Below, piece by piece: positions 26,101 through 33,619 of a stretch of DNA of 64,000 nt. Every line of letters begins with the position of its first letter. Positions within the stretch are counted from its first letter, which is position 1. The position numbers were made by a program, and so were the translations under genes. The notes below the pieces were generated by a model, which did no database searches, was not told the origin of the DNA, and worked only from the letters and a program-made list of their open reading frames with translations. Origin of the DNA: JAPUEK01 sp963815355 (lineage in GTDB: Bacteria; Pseudomonadota; Alphaproteobacteria; Rhodobacterales; Rhodobacteraceae); NCBI GenBank assembly GCA_963815355.1, contig CAWFGJ010000004.1, forward strand, positions 105,994 through 169,993, in the 5' to 3' direction.

Positions 26101-28635
26101 AGCCGGGGCAGCATTGGCGAACAGATTGACGCTTTGGCCACGCCGCCGCTGTTGCTTACCGGCCCCGACGCGCCGGTTCACAGCCCGCCCGCCGATCCCG
26201 TCCCGACCCCTGATCTAGAGTTTTTCAATGGCACCGGCGGCTTTGCAGACGAGGGTCGCGAATATGTGACGATCCTGCGCGATGGCCAGACGACGCCCGC
26301 ACCCTGGATCAACGTTATCGCCAACCCGGCCTTCGGGTTTCAAGTCTCTGCCGAGGGGAGTGGCCACGTCTGGGCCGAAAACAGCCGTGAAAACCAGCTG
26401 ACGCCGTGGTCAAACGATCCGGTGACCGACCCCACAGGCGAGGCGATCTACCTGCAAGACATGGAGTCAGGCGCCCTATGGACGCCAACCGCCCTGCCGA
26501 TCCGCAGCAACGGGTGCTACATCACGCGGCACGGCTTCGGGTATAGCCGCTTTGACCATACCGCCCATCAGATCGACTGCCAGATGGTGCAGTTTGTGCC
26601 CATGGACGACCCGGTCAAGATCACGCGCCTGACTCTGCGCAACATCGGAACCCAGCCGCGCCACTTGTCGGTAACAGCTTATGCCGAGTGGGTGCTGGGC
26701 GCGCAACGCAGCGCACACATCATCACCAGCACCGACCCAGACACCGGCGCCATTCTGGCCCGCAACCCCTATGCCACGGCCTTTCCGGGCCGCGTCGCCT
26801 TTGCCGATCTTGGCGCGCAGACCGATAGCCTGACCGCTGACCGGGCAGAGTTTCTGGGCCGGGCCGGTAATTTGGCTGCGCCTGCCGCGCTTGGACAGGG
26901 CGGCCTTTCCGGTCGCACCGGCCCGTCGCTTGATCCCTGTGCCGCGCTGCAACGGCGCATCCATCTGGCCCCCGGAGAAAGCGTCGAGGTCGTTTTCTTG
27001 CTGGGTCAGGCGCGCTCTGCTGAGGCAGCCCGCGATCTGATCTTGCGCCACCGCGCTGCCGATCCGGCGGCAACGCTGGCCCGCGTCCGCAACCACTGGG
27101 CCGATCTGCTGGGCGCTGTGCAGGTGAAATCACCGGACCGGGCGATGGATATCCTGCTGAACGGATGGCTTTTGTACCAAACGCTCGCATGTCGGATATG
27201 GGCGCGCGCGGGGTTCTATCAGGCCAGCGGGGCCTACGGTTTCCGCGATCAATTGCAAGACGGCATGGCCCTGACTGCGCTGCGCCCGGACATGACCCGC
27301 GCCCACCTGCTCCGTGCCGCCGCCCGGCAGTTTGAACAAGGCGATGTCCAGCACTGGTGGTTGCCGCATTCCGGTCAAGGCGTCCGCACCCGGATTACGG
27401 ATGACCGTGTCTGGCTGGGTTATGGCGTGGCGCAATACGTCGAGGTGTCGGGCGATGTAGCCGTGTTGGACGAGCAAATCCCGTTTCTCGATGGCCCGGC
27501 CCTTTTGCCCGGGGCGCATGACGACTTCTTTCAGCCGACGCTGTCCGACCAACACGCCAGCCTCTTTGAACATTGCGCCCGGGGTCTGGATCTTGCGATC
27601 GCGCAGACCGGGGCCAACGGCATGCCACTGATCGGCACGGGCGACTGGAACGATGGCATGAACCGGGTGGGCGAGGGTGGCGCTGGCACCAGCGTCTGGC
27701 TTGGCTGGCTACTGATCAAGACCATCGAGCGGATGGCCCCTTTTGCCGACGCCCGCGATCCCAAACGCGCGGCGCTCTGGCGGGCGCATGCCGCTTCGGT
27801 AACGGCGGCCATTGAACGCGACGGATGGGATGGCGCATGGTATCGGCGCGGCACCTATGATGACGGCACCCTGCTGGGTTCGGCTTCATCGCAGGAATGT
27901 CGCATCGACAGCCTCGTGCAGTCTTGGGCTGTGCTGTCAGGTGCGGCAGATCCGGTCCGCGCCAAGACCGCAATGGCAAGCATGACCAAACACCTCATCC
28001 GGACAGAGCCGGGTCTGGCGCTTTTGTTCACACCCGCCTTTGACCAGACCGCGCAAGATCCGGGTTATATCAAAGGATATCCGCCGGGCCTTCGCGAAAA
28101 TGGCGGGCAGTATAGCCATGCCGCCATGTGGGCCATTCTTGCGCAATGCGCATTAGGCAATGGCGATGCCGCCTCTGCGCTGTTTGCCCTCGTCAACCCG
28201 ATCAACCACGCCCTGACGCCGCAGGCCACTGCGCGCTACAAGGTTGAACCCTATGTTGTGGCCGCCGATGTCTACTCTGCCGCCCCGCATGAGGGCCGGG
28301 GGGGCTGGACATGGTATACAGGTTCGGCGGGCTGGATGTATCGGGCTGGGGTAGAGGGCCTTTTGGGGCTTAGCCGGGCAGGGGGCGACCTGCTGCTCTC
28401 ACCATGTTTTCCCAAAGATTGGCCGGAAATGCAGGCAACCCTTGCCCAAGCGTCCGGCGCGCTTTTGATCACCATCGCTAATCCGGGCCGCAGCGGTCTC
28501 GGCATCGCAGCGGCAAACCTTGATGGCGTTGATTTGCCCGTAAGGGACGGTCGCCTGCGCTTGCCGATGCCGACGGCCGCTCCCGGCGTGGTGCGGCGGT
28601 TGAACATTCGGCTTGGCGATGCGCCGGCCCCCTGA
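20188..28635 (+). CDS. ndvB: Cyclic beta-1,2-glucan synthase (GT84 + glycoamylase-like + GH94)
   Basis: 2815 residues, close to Agrobacterium ChvB and Sinorhizobium NdvB, so full length. It makes cyclic periplasmic beta-1,2-glucan from UDP-glucose in the inner membrane. Visible parts: N-terminal region (1-400); membrane segments near 415-460, 815-870 and 940-990; GT84 module with LDADTRL (about 631) and the Q-x2-RW motif HRWVRGDW (about 777); a glycoamylase-like domain around 1310-1500 (MFEYLMPSLVM, WGVSESAYN); two GH94 N-domain repeats (SNGCYGVMLTPTGAGYSRW at about 1538, SNGCYITRHGFGYSRF at about 2105); and the GH94 catalytic region with TGDWNDGMNR (about 2485) that sets ring size by phosphorolysis. 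No glucan exporter (ndvA) is nearby. Confidence 0.96.
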   Translation: MSNQHRAVGLRNRLARAVGWHRPAADLWQDKTAIRSELFGTERLEHHALSLAAAQTVAARGVLRVRPLTARVKDNAGFLLDAYRSCARTLHAGRAISPAAEWLLDNFHLVEQQLRQIAEDLPPDYYRQLPKLADGPFAGYPRILGLTWAYVAHTDSLLSGPSLALFVKSYQTTSPLTIGELWAVAITLRIVLIENMRRLAGQITQANDLRLIADNIVDQVLGAKHAANQSPLQVLHAATEKFEGKPLPEIVAAQIAKRLRGFDPSDTPLFAWLEDLLQHQGSSVEAVVQNAQLRQGSSNVTMRNIVTSMRLASEMDWADFVEDVSLVDARLREGSAFASMDFATRNSYRTAIEVLARGSKRTELEVTDAALAFAAQTSPGAQPEPGAGLIGPEKIALEQAVGFVPTLKMRLMRPLHNRALSVYLGAIALVSAGILTLALLATGAGGSALLALAITGLITASEAGTALVNLTISRSLRPKLLPALNLAAGIPPDLRSMVAVPVLLRSVAELHAQIEQLEVHHLSSVGGALHYALLSDGADADSETIHQDAALLAEAKAAIARLNAIYPSSQGDRFLFLHRHRLWNPSEGVWMGWERKRGKLTELNRLLRGATDTSFLPHERVPQDIRFVITLDADTRLLRDTVAKMIGKMAHPLNRAVFDPISQRVLRGYGILQPRVTPALPTGTQGSRFQQVFSSPGGIEPYAAAISNVYQDLFGEGSFTGKGIYDVDAFRASLAARVPDNSMLSHDLFEGIYARAGLASDIDVVEDFPARYDVAARRQHRWVRGDWQLLPWVLGIRGRALPAVGRWKMIDNLRRSLLAPASVATLFAGLLLPLPIATVWTAAVLVMLALPHLIGLPFAILPGRAGITSRSHFAALLADVRTALALIALNTAFLADTAAQLLDAIARTLFRLTASRKHLLQWEPSAASGGRKRPGLGGQYQQMLGGLTLGLGACGVALAINPAAWPVAVPLMVLWLAAPAIARRISQPWVPPSSHPLGDVDTHFLRGVARSTWRYFEAFVTEADNFLPPDNFQEIPVPTVFHRTSPTNIGLYLLSTTVAHDMGWIGQTTAIQRLEQTLATLQRIPKFRGHLYNWYDTQDLRVLDPAYVSSVDSGNLAGHLIAVAQACQEWQGKRPAPSVRHEGLADTLSLARRALGSEASPLAALLDQLTAANARHESFASLRPMAQRAADLAQSQNDPEILFWTEAVANGIDSHIEDDASDPAARLVALEHLARKLALDMDFAFLLDPEKKLLSIGFSVSTNTLDANCYDLLASEARLASLFAIAKGDVETRHWFRLGRSATPVGTGSALISWSGSMFEYLMPSLVMRAPVGSVLEQTNRLIVTRQIAYGAANAMPWGVSESAYNARDLEMTYQYSNFGVPGLGLKRGLSANRVIAPYATGLAAMVDPRAAISNLAQLESIGAKGRFGFYEAVDFTASRLPSGADCAVIRSFMAHHQGMTITAIANILQDGCLRRRFHAEPMIQGVDLLLQERVPRDATAAPPRAKEVLTAPAEAADPPILRRFDGPQTAAPTGHLLSNGCYGVMLTPTGAGYSRWRNLAVTRWRSDPTQSALGTFIFARDVKSGALWSAALQPTGVDAAHHKAVFCEHHAAFVHKSQGLTMTTEVVVSAEDDAEARRVTLTNTSRHAREIELTSYAELVLAPPAADLSHPAFSKLFVVTDYLPELGVVIATRRRRSPSDPEVWAAHIAIVEGKETAEIQYETDRARFIGRGGTIRAALATKGPLSNTTGTVLDPIFSIRRRVLVPSGGMVRVTYWTAVAQSPEALLALVDRHRDPSAFERAVTLSWTQGQVQLRHLAVSQAAAADFQRLAGMILRGDSRLRAPANRIEAGSGPQSALWPMGISGDLPIVLFQISDSEDTAALQEVLAAHEYWRMRQFDVDLVILNERASSYIQDMQIAIEVAVRSAQSRPRVETSQAAAQGKVYTLRSDLISAEARALLVAVAGVILVASRGSIGEQIDALATPPLLLTGPDAPVHSPPADPVPTPDLEFFNGTGGFADEGREYVTILRDGQTTPAPWINVIANPAFGFQVSAEGSGHVWAENSRENQLTPWSNDPVTDPTGEAIYLQDMESGALWTPTALPIRSNGCYITRHGFGYSRFDHTAHQIDCQMVQFVPMDDPVKITRLTLRNIGTQPRHLSVTAYAEWVLGAQRSAHIITSTDPDTGAILARNPYATAFPGRVAFADLGAQTDSLTADRAEFLGRAGNLAAPAALGQGGLSGRTGPSLDPCAALQRRIHLAPGESVEVVFLLGQARSAEAARDLILRHRAADPAATLARVRNHWADLLGAVQVKSPDRAMDILLNGWLLYQTLACRIWARAGFYQASGAYGFRDQLQDGMALTALRPDMTRAHLLRAAARQFEQGDVQHWWLPHSGQGVRTRITDDRVWLGYGVAQYVEVSGDVAVLDEQIPFLDGPALLPGAHDDFFQPTLSDQHASLFEHCARGLDLAIAQTGANGMPLIGTGDWNDGMNRVGEGGAGTSVWLGWLLIKTIERMAPFADARDPKRAALWRAHAASVTAAIERDGWDGAWYRRGTYDDGTLLGSASSQECRIDSLVQSWAVLSGAADPVRAKTAMASMTKHLIRTEPGLALLFTPAFDQTAQDPGYIKGYPPGLRENGGQYSHAAMWAILAQCALGNGDAASALFALVNPINHALTPQATARYKVEPYVVAADVYSAAPHEGRGGWTWYTGSAGWMYRAGVEGLLGLSRAGGDLLLSPCFPKDWPEMQATLAQASGALLITIANPGRSGLGIAAANLDGVDLPVRDGRLRLPMPTAAPGVVRRLNIRLGDAPAP

Positions 28636-28852
28636 AGACCCACGCGCAGGGTCCGAAAAGCCAATCTTGCGGCCAATCCCTATCGGCGCAGTCTGCGTTT
28701 TGGCGCATAGATAAACGGTCGCCAACTGCGGGCATCTGGCCCCCAAAAGCCGCACCCGTGAATGATCGCGCCGGCATGGGGCGCAGGAACGCGCCCGGGG
28801 TCCCTATTCCCTGAACCCAAACGGCTGCCGCAAACTGGCGCGGCGGGCAGGG

Positions 28853-29200
28853 TCACCCGTCCGTCGGCTCTTGGGGTCGCGCAAGTGCGGCTGCGATCCG
28901 CAGCTGGACTTCGACGGCCTCGGCCGCGACGGCCGCAAGCAACCGCTGCCGGTCGTGGCGGGCGGCGTGCATCTGGTCGATGACCGCAATCACCACAGCC
29001 AACGCATCGGGCGTCATCTCGTACAGATCTTCAAGCTCACACAACAAATCCAGCCGCGCCAGATCGGCGGCCCCGAATTGCGGGCCTGCCTCTGTTTCGG
29101 CAGGCCGGACTGCCTCGGCATCGATGAATGCGGTCAGCCGGCTGCGCGTGAGCCGGGTGATCTGCACCAGAACCTGATCTTCGTTGAATAGCTGCGTCAT
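28853..29200 (-). CDS. cbpM: Chaperone modulator CbpM
   Basis: 115 residues from the ATG at 29200 (AAGGGG upstream), overlapping the cbpA stop by 4 bp. The MerR-like helical region (ITRLTRSRLTAFIDAEAVRPAE) and the LARLDLLCELEDLYEMTPDALAVVIAVIDQMHAAR stretch are typical of CbpM, which binds the J domain of CbpA and inhibits both its co-chaperone and DNA-binding activities. Position directly after cbpA agrees. The frame extends upstream to 29257, inside cbpA, without a ribosome-binding site. Confidence 0.88.
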   Translation of the reverse strand: MTQLFNEDQVLVQITRLTRSRLTAFIDAEAVRPAETEAGPQFGAADLARLDLLCELEDLYEMTPDALAVVIAVIDQMHAARHDRQRLLAAVAAEAVEVQLRIAAALARPQEPTDG

Positions 29201-30147
29201 CGCGGCACCCCTTTCAGCATGGCCTCGCGTGGGTCTTCGCGGTGGGACGCCCGCCACGTTTCCATAAAGGCGGTCAACGCGGGGTCTTCGGCCTTGGGAA
29301 CAACGATCCGCAATTCGACAAGCTGGTCACCGACACCGCCATTTGCCCGCACGCCGCGCCCACGCAACCGCAGAACCCTGCCGCTGCTAGAGCCTTTGGG
29401 GATCGTCAGCGCGACATCCCCAAGGATCGTCGGAACCTCTACCTTGGCTCCCAGAATGGCCTCGTCCAAAGTGATTGGCAGGGTGATCAGAATGGTCTCA
29501 CCCTCGCGCTGAAAGATCGGGTGCGCCTGCACGCTGATCGTCACCTCGGCATCGCCGCGCGGGCCGCCGCCAAAACCGGGCTCGCCCTTGCCGCGCAACC
29601 GCAGGGTCTGGCCATCGCGCAAACCTTCGGGAATCGTGACATCCAGCGGGGCCTCGCCGGGCAGGGCGATGCGAGCCTTGCCCCCGCGTGCGGCGTCAAG
29701 GAACGGCACCTCCAGCCGGAACGCCAGATTTCGGCCCGCCGCGGCAAATCCCTCGCCCCTGCCACCGCCCCGTTGCCGCAAGATTTCGGCAAAGATGTCG
29801 TCAGGGTCCATGCCGGAAAAGCCGCCCGTACCCTGCCGCGTATCGCCCGCATCCGCATAGTCGCGGTAATAGCGGCGCTGGGGTTTTTCCTGACCCGAGG
29901 CATCGATTTCACCCGCATCAAACCGGGCGCGGGTGGCAGGATCTTTCAACAGGTCATGCGCGGCACTGATCCGGATAAAGCGCGCACTCGCCTCGGGATC
30001 GTCGGGGTTGATATCGGGATGAGAGCTGCGGACCAGACGACGATACGCCTTCTTGATGTCGGCCTCGCTCGCCGTCTTGGTCAACCCAAGCGCCGCATAG
30101 GGATCGTCGCTTGCCTTGGGCGAAGGTTTTGCGCTGCTTTCAGCCAT
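29197..30147 (-). CDS. cbpA: Curved-DNA-binding DnaJ-type co-chaperone CbpA
   Basis: 316 residues. J domain at about 14-80 with the HPD motif in SSHPDINPDD; a Gly-rich linker (RQGTGGFSGMDPDDIFAEILRQRGGGRGEG, about 105-135); then two beta-sandwich substrate-binding domains (LEVPFLDAARGGKARIALP, TIPEGLRDGQTLRLRGKGEPG, VALTIPKGSSSGRVLRLRGRGV). The zinc-finger domain of DnaJ is absent, which identifies CbpA. It works with DnaK and is usually stationary-phase or stress induced. It forms an operon with cbpM and lies 21 bp downstream of the stress-type membrane protein gene. Confidence 0.92.
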   Translation of the reverse strand: MAESSAKPSPKASDDPYAALGLTKTASEADIKKAYRRLVRSSHPDINPDDPEASARFIRISAAHDLLKDPATRARFDAGEIDASGQEKPQRRYYRDYADAGDTRQGTGGFSGMDPDDIFAEILRQRGGGRGEGFAAAGRNLAFRLEVPFLDAARGGKARIALPGEAPLDVTIPEGLRDGQTLRLRGKGEPGFGGGPRGDAEVTISVQAHPIFQREGETILITLPITLDEAILGAKVEVPTILGDVALTIPKGSSSGRVLRLRGRGVRANGGVGDQLVELRIVVPKAEDPALTAFMETWRASHREDPREAMLKGVPR

Positions 30148-30168
30148 GTTTTCCCAACCCTGTCGTGC

Positions 30169-30723
30169 TCATTTTGCCGCGTCTTCCGCCATTTGGAGTG
30201 CCAAAGGCGCGTGGGCGTGCAGATCGACCTTGGACGCAGCCCCCTTTGACAGCAACGCGTGGGCACGGTCCGTCTCTGCCTGAGAGCCCCGCACCATCAC
30301 CAGAAAGCTGTCAGCCTCAATGGCGGATTCATAGGAAATCACACTGTCTTTCGGAACGCCAAGACTATAAAGCGCCGCACCCAAGGCGCTCAGGCTGCCC
30401 AACAGTGCCGCCCCCTCGACCATCGAAATCGCGGTCGTGGCAAGGTAGCCCAAAACCACAATATGGCCCATGATCGGAACGGTCAGCACCATCCCGCCCA
30501 TGAACAGACCCCAAAGCCCGCCCCAGAACGCGCCACGGGTGCCCCAGAACCGGACCCGGTCTTCGATGTTGTAAAACCCCGTGACCTTTTCGTCGGTGTG
30601 ATAGCCTTTGCCGATGATGCTGATATCGGTCATGGCGATTCCGGCCTCTGCCAGTTTCTTGACAGCGGCTTCGGCGGCGGGGTGATCTGGAAAGACGGCG
30701 ATGGCATGGCTGGCGTGTTTCAT
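30169..30723 (-). CDS. General-stress-protein (17M/YflT-like) domain protein with glycine-zipper membrane segment
   Basis: 184 residues. An alpha/beta N-terminal domain (HAIAVFPDHPAAEAAVKKLAEAGIAMTDISIIGKGY) resembles the general stress protein 17M domain. It is followed by a membrane region (GAFWGGLWGLFMGGMVLTVPIMGHIVVLGYLATTAI, about 65-110) with GxxxG repeats and a second alpha/beta half (SYESAIEADSFLVMVRGSQAETDRA). Function is not established. An FNR-type box lies about 175 bp upstream, and cbpA/cbpM follow on the same strand, so the three genes may share a low-oxygen or stress promoter. Confidence 0.75.
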   Translation of the reverse strand: MKHASHAIAVFPDHPAAEAAVKKLAEAGIAMTDISIIGKGYHTDEKVTGFYNIEDRVRFWGTRGAFWGGLWGLFMGGMVLTVPIMGHIVVLGYLATTAISMVEGAALLGSLSALGAALYSLGVPKDSVISYESAIEADSFLVMVRGSQAETDRAHALLSKGAASKVDLHAHAPLALQMAEDAAK

Positions 30724-31053
30724 ACGTTGTTCCTTTGAAATGGCAGGGGCCGCTGTTGATGACAGGGTAATCGGGGTGAAAGACAGCCCGCCCTTTGTTC
30801 CCGCAGGGGACCGGGGCCGGGACAGGCAGCAGCAGCAGCTCGCGCAACATCAATACCGTTTTCGGCAAGCTATCGCGCCCGTGCAGACCCGTAACTGATC
30901 CAAATCATTCCCCGCCGTTTGCCCGCAAAAATTGTGCGCTCGGCACATTTGCGGCGCTACGGGTGAATGTGTGTGCCGCCGTTGCGGCAGGGCACAAGGT
31001 CCCGCAGGGTGTGCGGGGTATCGTGACTTCCGGGGTTCTACCAAAAGCAGGCC
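30724..31053. other. Intergenic region, 330 bp, between the stress-protein gene and a small conserved gene
   Basis: Both flanking genes are on the minus strand. The only recognisable element is the FNR-type box at 30895-30908. No coding frame is convincing and no clear terminator was seen. The region should hold the promoter of the stress-protein/cbpA/cbpM group. Confidence 0.45.
30895..30908. promoter_or_regulatory. FNR-type box (CTGATCCAAATCAT)
   Basis: The half-sites TGAT and ATCA are separated by 4 bp, the spacing of the TTGAT-N4-ATCAA consensus bound by FNR/FnrL/Dnr proteins. It lies about 175 bp upstream of the stress-protein gene, further than usual for class II activation. It is related to the two identical boxes at 31372-31385 and 37675-37688. 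Confidence 0.5.
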
Positions 31054-31281
31054 CTAGCGGCGACGGACCGAGTTTCCGCCGGATATGATCTTGTTGATCA
31101 GTTCGGCCACGTCTTTGTGCATCTCTGGTGTCAAATCCGCAGCCGATGCGTCTTCATGCGCGGCAGCGGCATCCCTCAAGATGCCGACAATCTCTCTTTC
31201 GGGTAATACATTTCGGTCATTCAGCGCCAAAAGCAGCGACTCGCAGATGCTGAGGGCCGCAATTCCGGAAACGTCTGCCAT
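31054..31281 (-). CDS. Small conserved hypothetical protein, 75 aa
   Basis: The protein is acidic and helical (MADVSGIAALSICESLLLAL, REIVGILRDAAAAH, MHKDVAELINKIISGGNSVRRR), with no membrane segment and no recognised domain. The amino-acid make-up and its place directly behind a divergent Crp/Fnr-type regulator gene favour a real gene. The ribosome-binding site before 31281 is weak. No function can be assigned. Confidence 0.6.
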   Translation of the reverse strand: MADVSGIAALSICESLLLALNDRNVLPEREIVGILRDAAAAHEDASAADLTPEMHKDVAELINKIISGGNSVRRR

Positions 31282-31371
31282 AGAGTTTCGACTTTCTGCG
31301 CGGTTTGTGCCATGCTGCAGTCAATCCACAGAGGGCCGTGTGCCATCTTTGCAGATATCGTCCGTCATGGG

Positions 31372-31385
31372 CTGATCTGGATCAG
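31372..31385. promoter_or_regulatory. FNR-type box upstream of the Crp/Fnr gene (CTGATCTGGATCAG)
   Basis: A perfect 14-bp palindrome with TGAT-N4-ATCA spacing. Its centre is about 86 bp before the regulator ATG, which would put a transcription start near 31420 if it acts at -41.5. The same 14-mer occurs again upstream of the cupin gene at 37675-37688. Confidence 0.65.
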
Positions 31386-31463
31386 TACGCGGCAACTCAC
31401 TTTCCAGAATATAACGCGGTGCATAGGCGCAGCTTGCCCTTTGTTCGCACTAAGGAGTTTTTA

Positions 31464-32216
31464 ATGAGTGTTCCAAGCGCAACGCTGGCGATCAAAGACA
31501 GTCCGTTTGCGCGCAAGCTATCCGCCTTCGTGGCGCTTTCGCCAACCGATTTGACCGTCATTTCCGATTTGTATCGCCGCCGCCGCCGTTTTGAAGTCGG
31601 GGTTGATATGATCCATCAGGGCCAGACGGATCAATGCGCCTATGTGCTGGCTTCGGGATGGGCCTGTTCCTACAAGATCCTCCAGGGCGGCACGCGGCAG
31701 ATTGTTGATTTCCAGATACCGGGCGATTTTCTGGGCCTGCGGTCCGTGCTGTTCCGCACCTCTGACCACAATGTCGAACCAATAACGCCCGTGCAGGCGT
31801 CCGAGGTCCAGCAGCGCGATCTGCTAGAGGCGTTCACCAAAACGCCCCGGTTGGCCACGGCGGTGCTTTGGGCCGCTTCGCGCGATGAGGCGATGGTCGT
31901 TGAACATCTGGTTGATCTGGGTCGCCGCTCTGCCTCTGAACGGATGGCGCATTTTCTGTTGGAGATCGGCACACGCCTGCGCCTTGTGGGATTGGCGGAT
32001 CGGTCCGGCTTTACCTGCCCGCTCACGCAGTATCTGCTGGCTGACGCGCTGGGGCTAAGTGCGGTGCACGTCAACCGCGTCTTGCGCGAGCTGCGCGAAG
32101 AGGGGCTGCTTACCTTTCAGCGGGGTCGCGTCGTGTTTGACGACTATGATGCCCTAGTCGAATTTTCCAACTTTGATCGCGCCTATCTGGATCATGACGG
32201 CCCGCTTCTGAAATAG
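31464..32216 (+). CDS. Crp/Fnr-family transcriptional regulator without FNR cysteine cluster
   Basis: 250 residues from the ATG at 31464 with AAGGAG 7 nt upstream. A cyclic-nucleotide-binding-type beta barrel (about 25-130) is followed by the dimerisation helix and a Crp-type winged helix (about 165-225; LTQYLLADALGLSAVHVNRVLRELREEGLLTF). The N-terminal Cys motif that holds the 4Fe-4S cluster of FNR is absent, so direct oxygen sensing is unlikely. In the recognition helix the positions equal to the FNR E-x2-SR are V-x2-NR, so it may not bind TTGAT-type sites. An FNR-type box upstream suggests that it is itself under low-oxygen control. Confidence 0.9.
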   Translation: MSVPSATLAIKDSPFARKLSAFVALSPTDLTVISDLYRRRRRFEVGVDMIHQGQTDQCAYVLASGWACSYKILQGGTRQIVDFQIPGDFLGLRSVLFRTSDHNVEPITPVQASEVQQRDLLEAFTKTPRLATAVLWAASRDEAMVVEHLVDLGRRSASERMAHFLLEIGTRLRLVGLADRSGFTCPLTQYLLADALGLSAVHVNRVLRELREEGLLTFQRGRVVFDDYDALVEFSNFDRAYLDHDGPLLK

Positions 32217-32255
32217 CCGGCAAGGCGTTTCAGATGCCCCCGTATGTCGATGGGA

Positions 32256-32447
32256 TCAGGCAAGCACCTGACAGGCAGCTTGCAGCAGCCTGACACAATC
32301 GGCATCGTTCTTTTCGCGGCGCGCCTGTTCGGCGGCCATGAAATGCACCATCGCCGCATCCTTTTTCGGACCCGGAGGGGCCTCGGACCAAATATCTTTG
32401 ACGATCTTCATCTTGTCGGCGATCGACTTGAAATAGGGCGTGATCAT
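32256..32447 (-). CDS. Small hypothetical protein, 63 aa
   Basis: ATG at 32447 with AAGGAG 6 nt upstream, which decides the start; the frame remains open to 32528. The sequence (MITPYFKSIADKMKIVKDIW, GPKKDAAMVHFMAAEQARREKNDADCVRLLQAAC) is helical, with Ala/Arg-rich TPR-like spacing. No known family recognised. It lies between the Crp/Fnr gene and arcC, on the same strand as the arginine deiminase genes. Confidence 0.55.
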   Translation of the reverse strand: MITPYFKSIADKMKIVKDIWSEAPPGPKKDAAMVHFMAAEQARREKNDADCVRLLQAACQVLA

Positions 32448-32662
32448 GGGGGCTCCTTTTGCGGCCAGCCCCCTCATGCCGCCACGATTCGTCCGAATAA
32501 GAGGGGAAACGAACGACCGTTCAGGCATGTGCCGGGGGCTGGTGCAGATTTGGGCTGCGTAACTTGGCGGCCCAAGTCTGGTGTGCCTCGTCTGGTGGTT
32601 GCCCGCACTGATACAGGTTTGCTTTGCGCAGACTCATTTCGCGGCGGGCAACCGGTGGCCTG

Positions 32663-33619
32663 TCAGGACGTTGACTTGGCAAGGTGTTTGGGGCCCGCTG
32701 CGGCCAACTTGGGCAGCGTCACCTGCGTTCCGCGCTTGCCCTCAAGAATTGCCCGCGCATCAGCCAGCCGCCCCACGCCGGCAATCTTGCCGCCCGCACG
32801 CACAAAGCTGCAGGCGCTGGCAACCTTTGGCCCCATAGAGCCCGCGTCGAACTGCATCGCCTCCAATGCGTCGGGGGCGATGGTTTTGATCGGGGCTTGG
32901 TCGGGCGTGCCCCAATTGGCATAAATCGCTTCGACGTCTGTCAGCATCAACAACGCATCGGCATTTAGCGCGGTCGCCAAAAGGGCGGCGGTTCTATCCT
33001 TGTCGATGACCGCCTCGACGCCCTCCATATCGCCATTCGCCTTGCGAACAACCGGAATGCCGCCGCCGCCCGCACAGATGACGCAGATACCCGCCTCGAC
33101 CAACAGACGGATCGCGCGGATCTCCAGAATGGCCATCGGCAAAGGCGAAGGCACAACCCGCCGCCGCCCGCCGCTTTCCGTGTCGATCATCGGCCAGTCA
33201 TGGTCGGCCAGCAGGGCCTTGGCCTCTTCGGCCGAATAAACCGGCCCGATCGGCTTGCGGGGTTGAAGAAAGGCGGGATCGTTTCGGTCCACCTCCACCC
33301 GGGTCAGCAAGGTGGCGCAAGCCGTGCCATCCGCCAGCGCGTTCATCAGCTCTTGTTCGATCAGATAGCCGATCATGCCCTCGGTTTCCGCACCAAGGAT
33401 ATCCAGCGGCCAAGGGCTTTTCGGCGCAAAGGCCGCGGCCTGCAAAGCCATCAACCCGACCTGCGGTCCATTTCCATGGGTCACAATGATCTGGTGATCG
33501 CGCGCAATATCGGCGAGCGCCTTTGCCGCAATGCGCACGTTGGTGTGCTGCGCCTCTGGCGTCATCGGCTCGCCTCGCCGCAAAAGGGCATTTCCGCCCA
33601 AGGCTACGACAATACGCAT
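32663..33619 (-). CDS. arcC: Carbamate kinase
   Basis: 318 residues, full length. VVALGGNALLRRGEP at the N-terminus, VTHGNGPQVGLMALQ near 50, ICAGGGGIPVV near 190, the catalytic Asp/Lys region EAVIDKDRTAALLA and LLMLTDVEAIYANWG are the family hallmarks. It makes ATP from carbamoyl phosphate and ADP, the last step of the arginine deiminase pathway. It is the last gene of a minus-strand cluster YfcC transporter-arcA-arcB-arcC; its reading frame is intact although arcA and arcB are interrupted. Confidence 0.95.
   Translation of the reverse strand: MRIVVALGGNALLRRGEPMTPEAQHTNVRIAAKALADIARDHQIIVTHGNGPQVGLMALQAAAFAPKSPWPLDILGAETEGMIGYLIEQELMNALADGTACATLLTRVEVDRNDPAFLQPRKPIGPVYSAEEAKALLADHDWPMIDTESGGRRRVVPSPLPMAILEIRAIRLLVEAGICVICAGGGGIPVVRKANGDMEGVEAVIDKDRTAALLATALNADALLMLTDVEAIYANWGTPDQAPIKTIAPDALEAMQFDAGSMGPKVASACSFVRAGGKIAGVGRLADARAILEGKRGTQVTLPKLAAAGPKHLAKSTS

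Noticed and set aside
28687..28697. Terminator after ndvB (CGCAG-T-CTGCG followed by TTTT)
   Set aside because: The loop would be a single base; the true stem would have only 3 bp, too weak to support.
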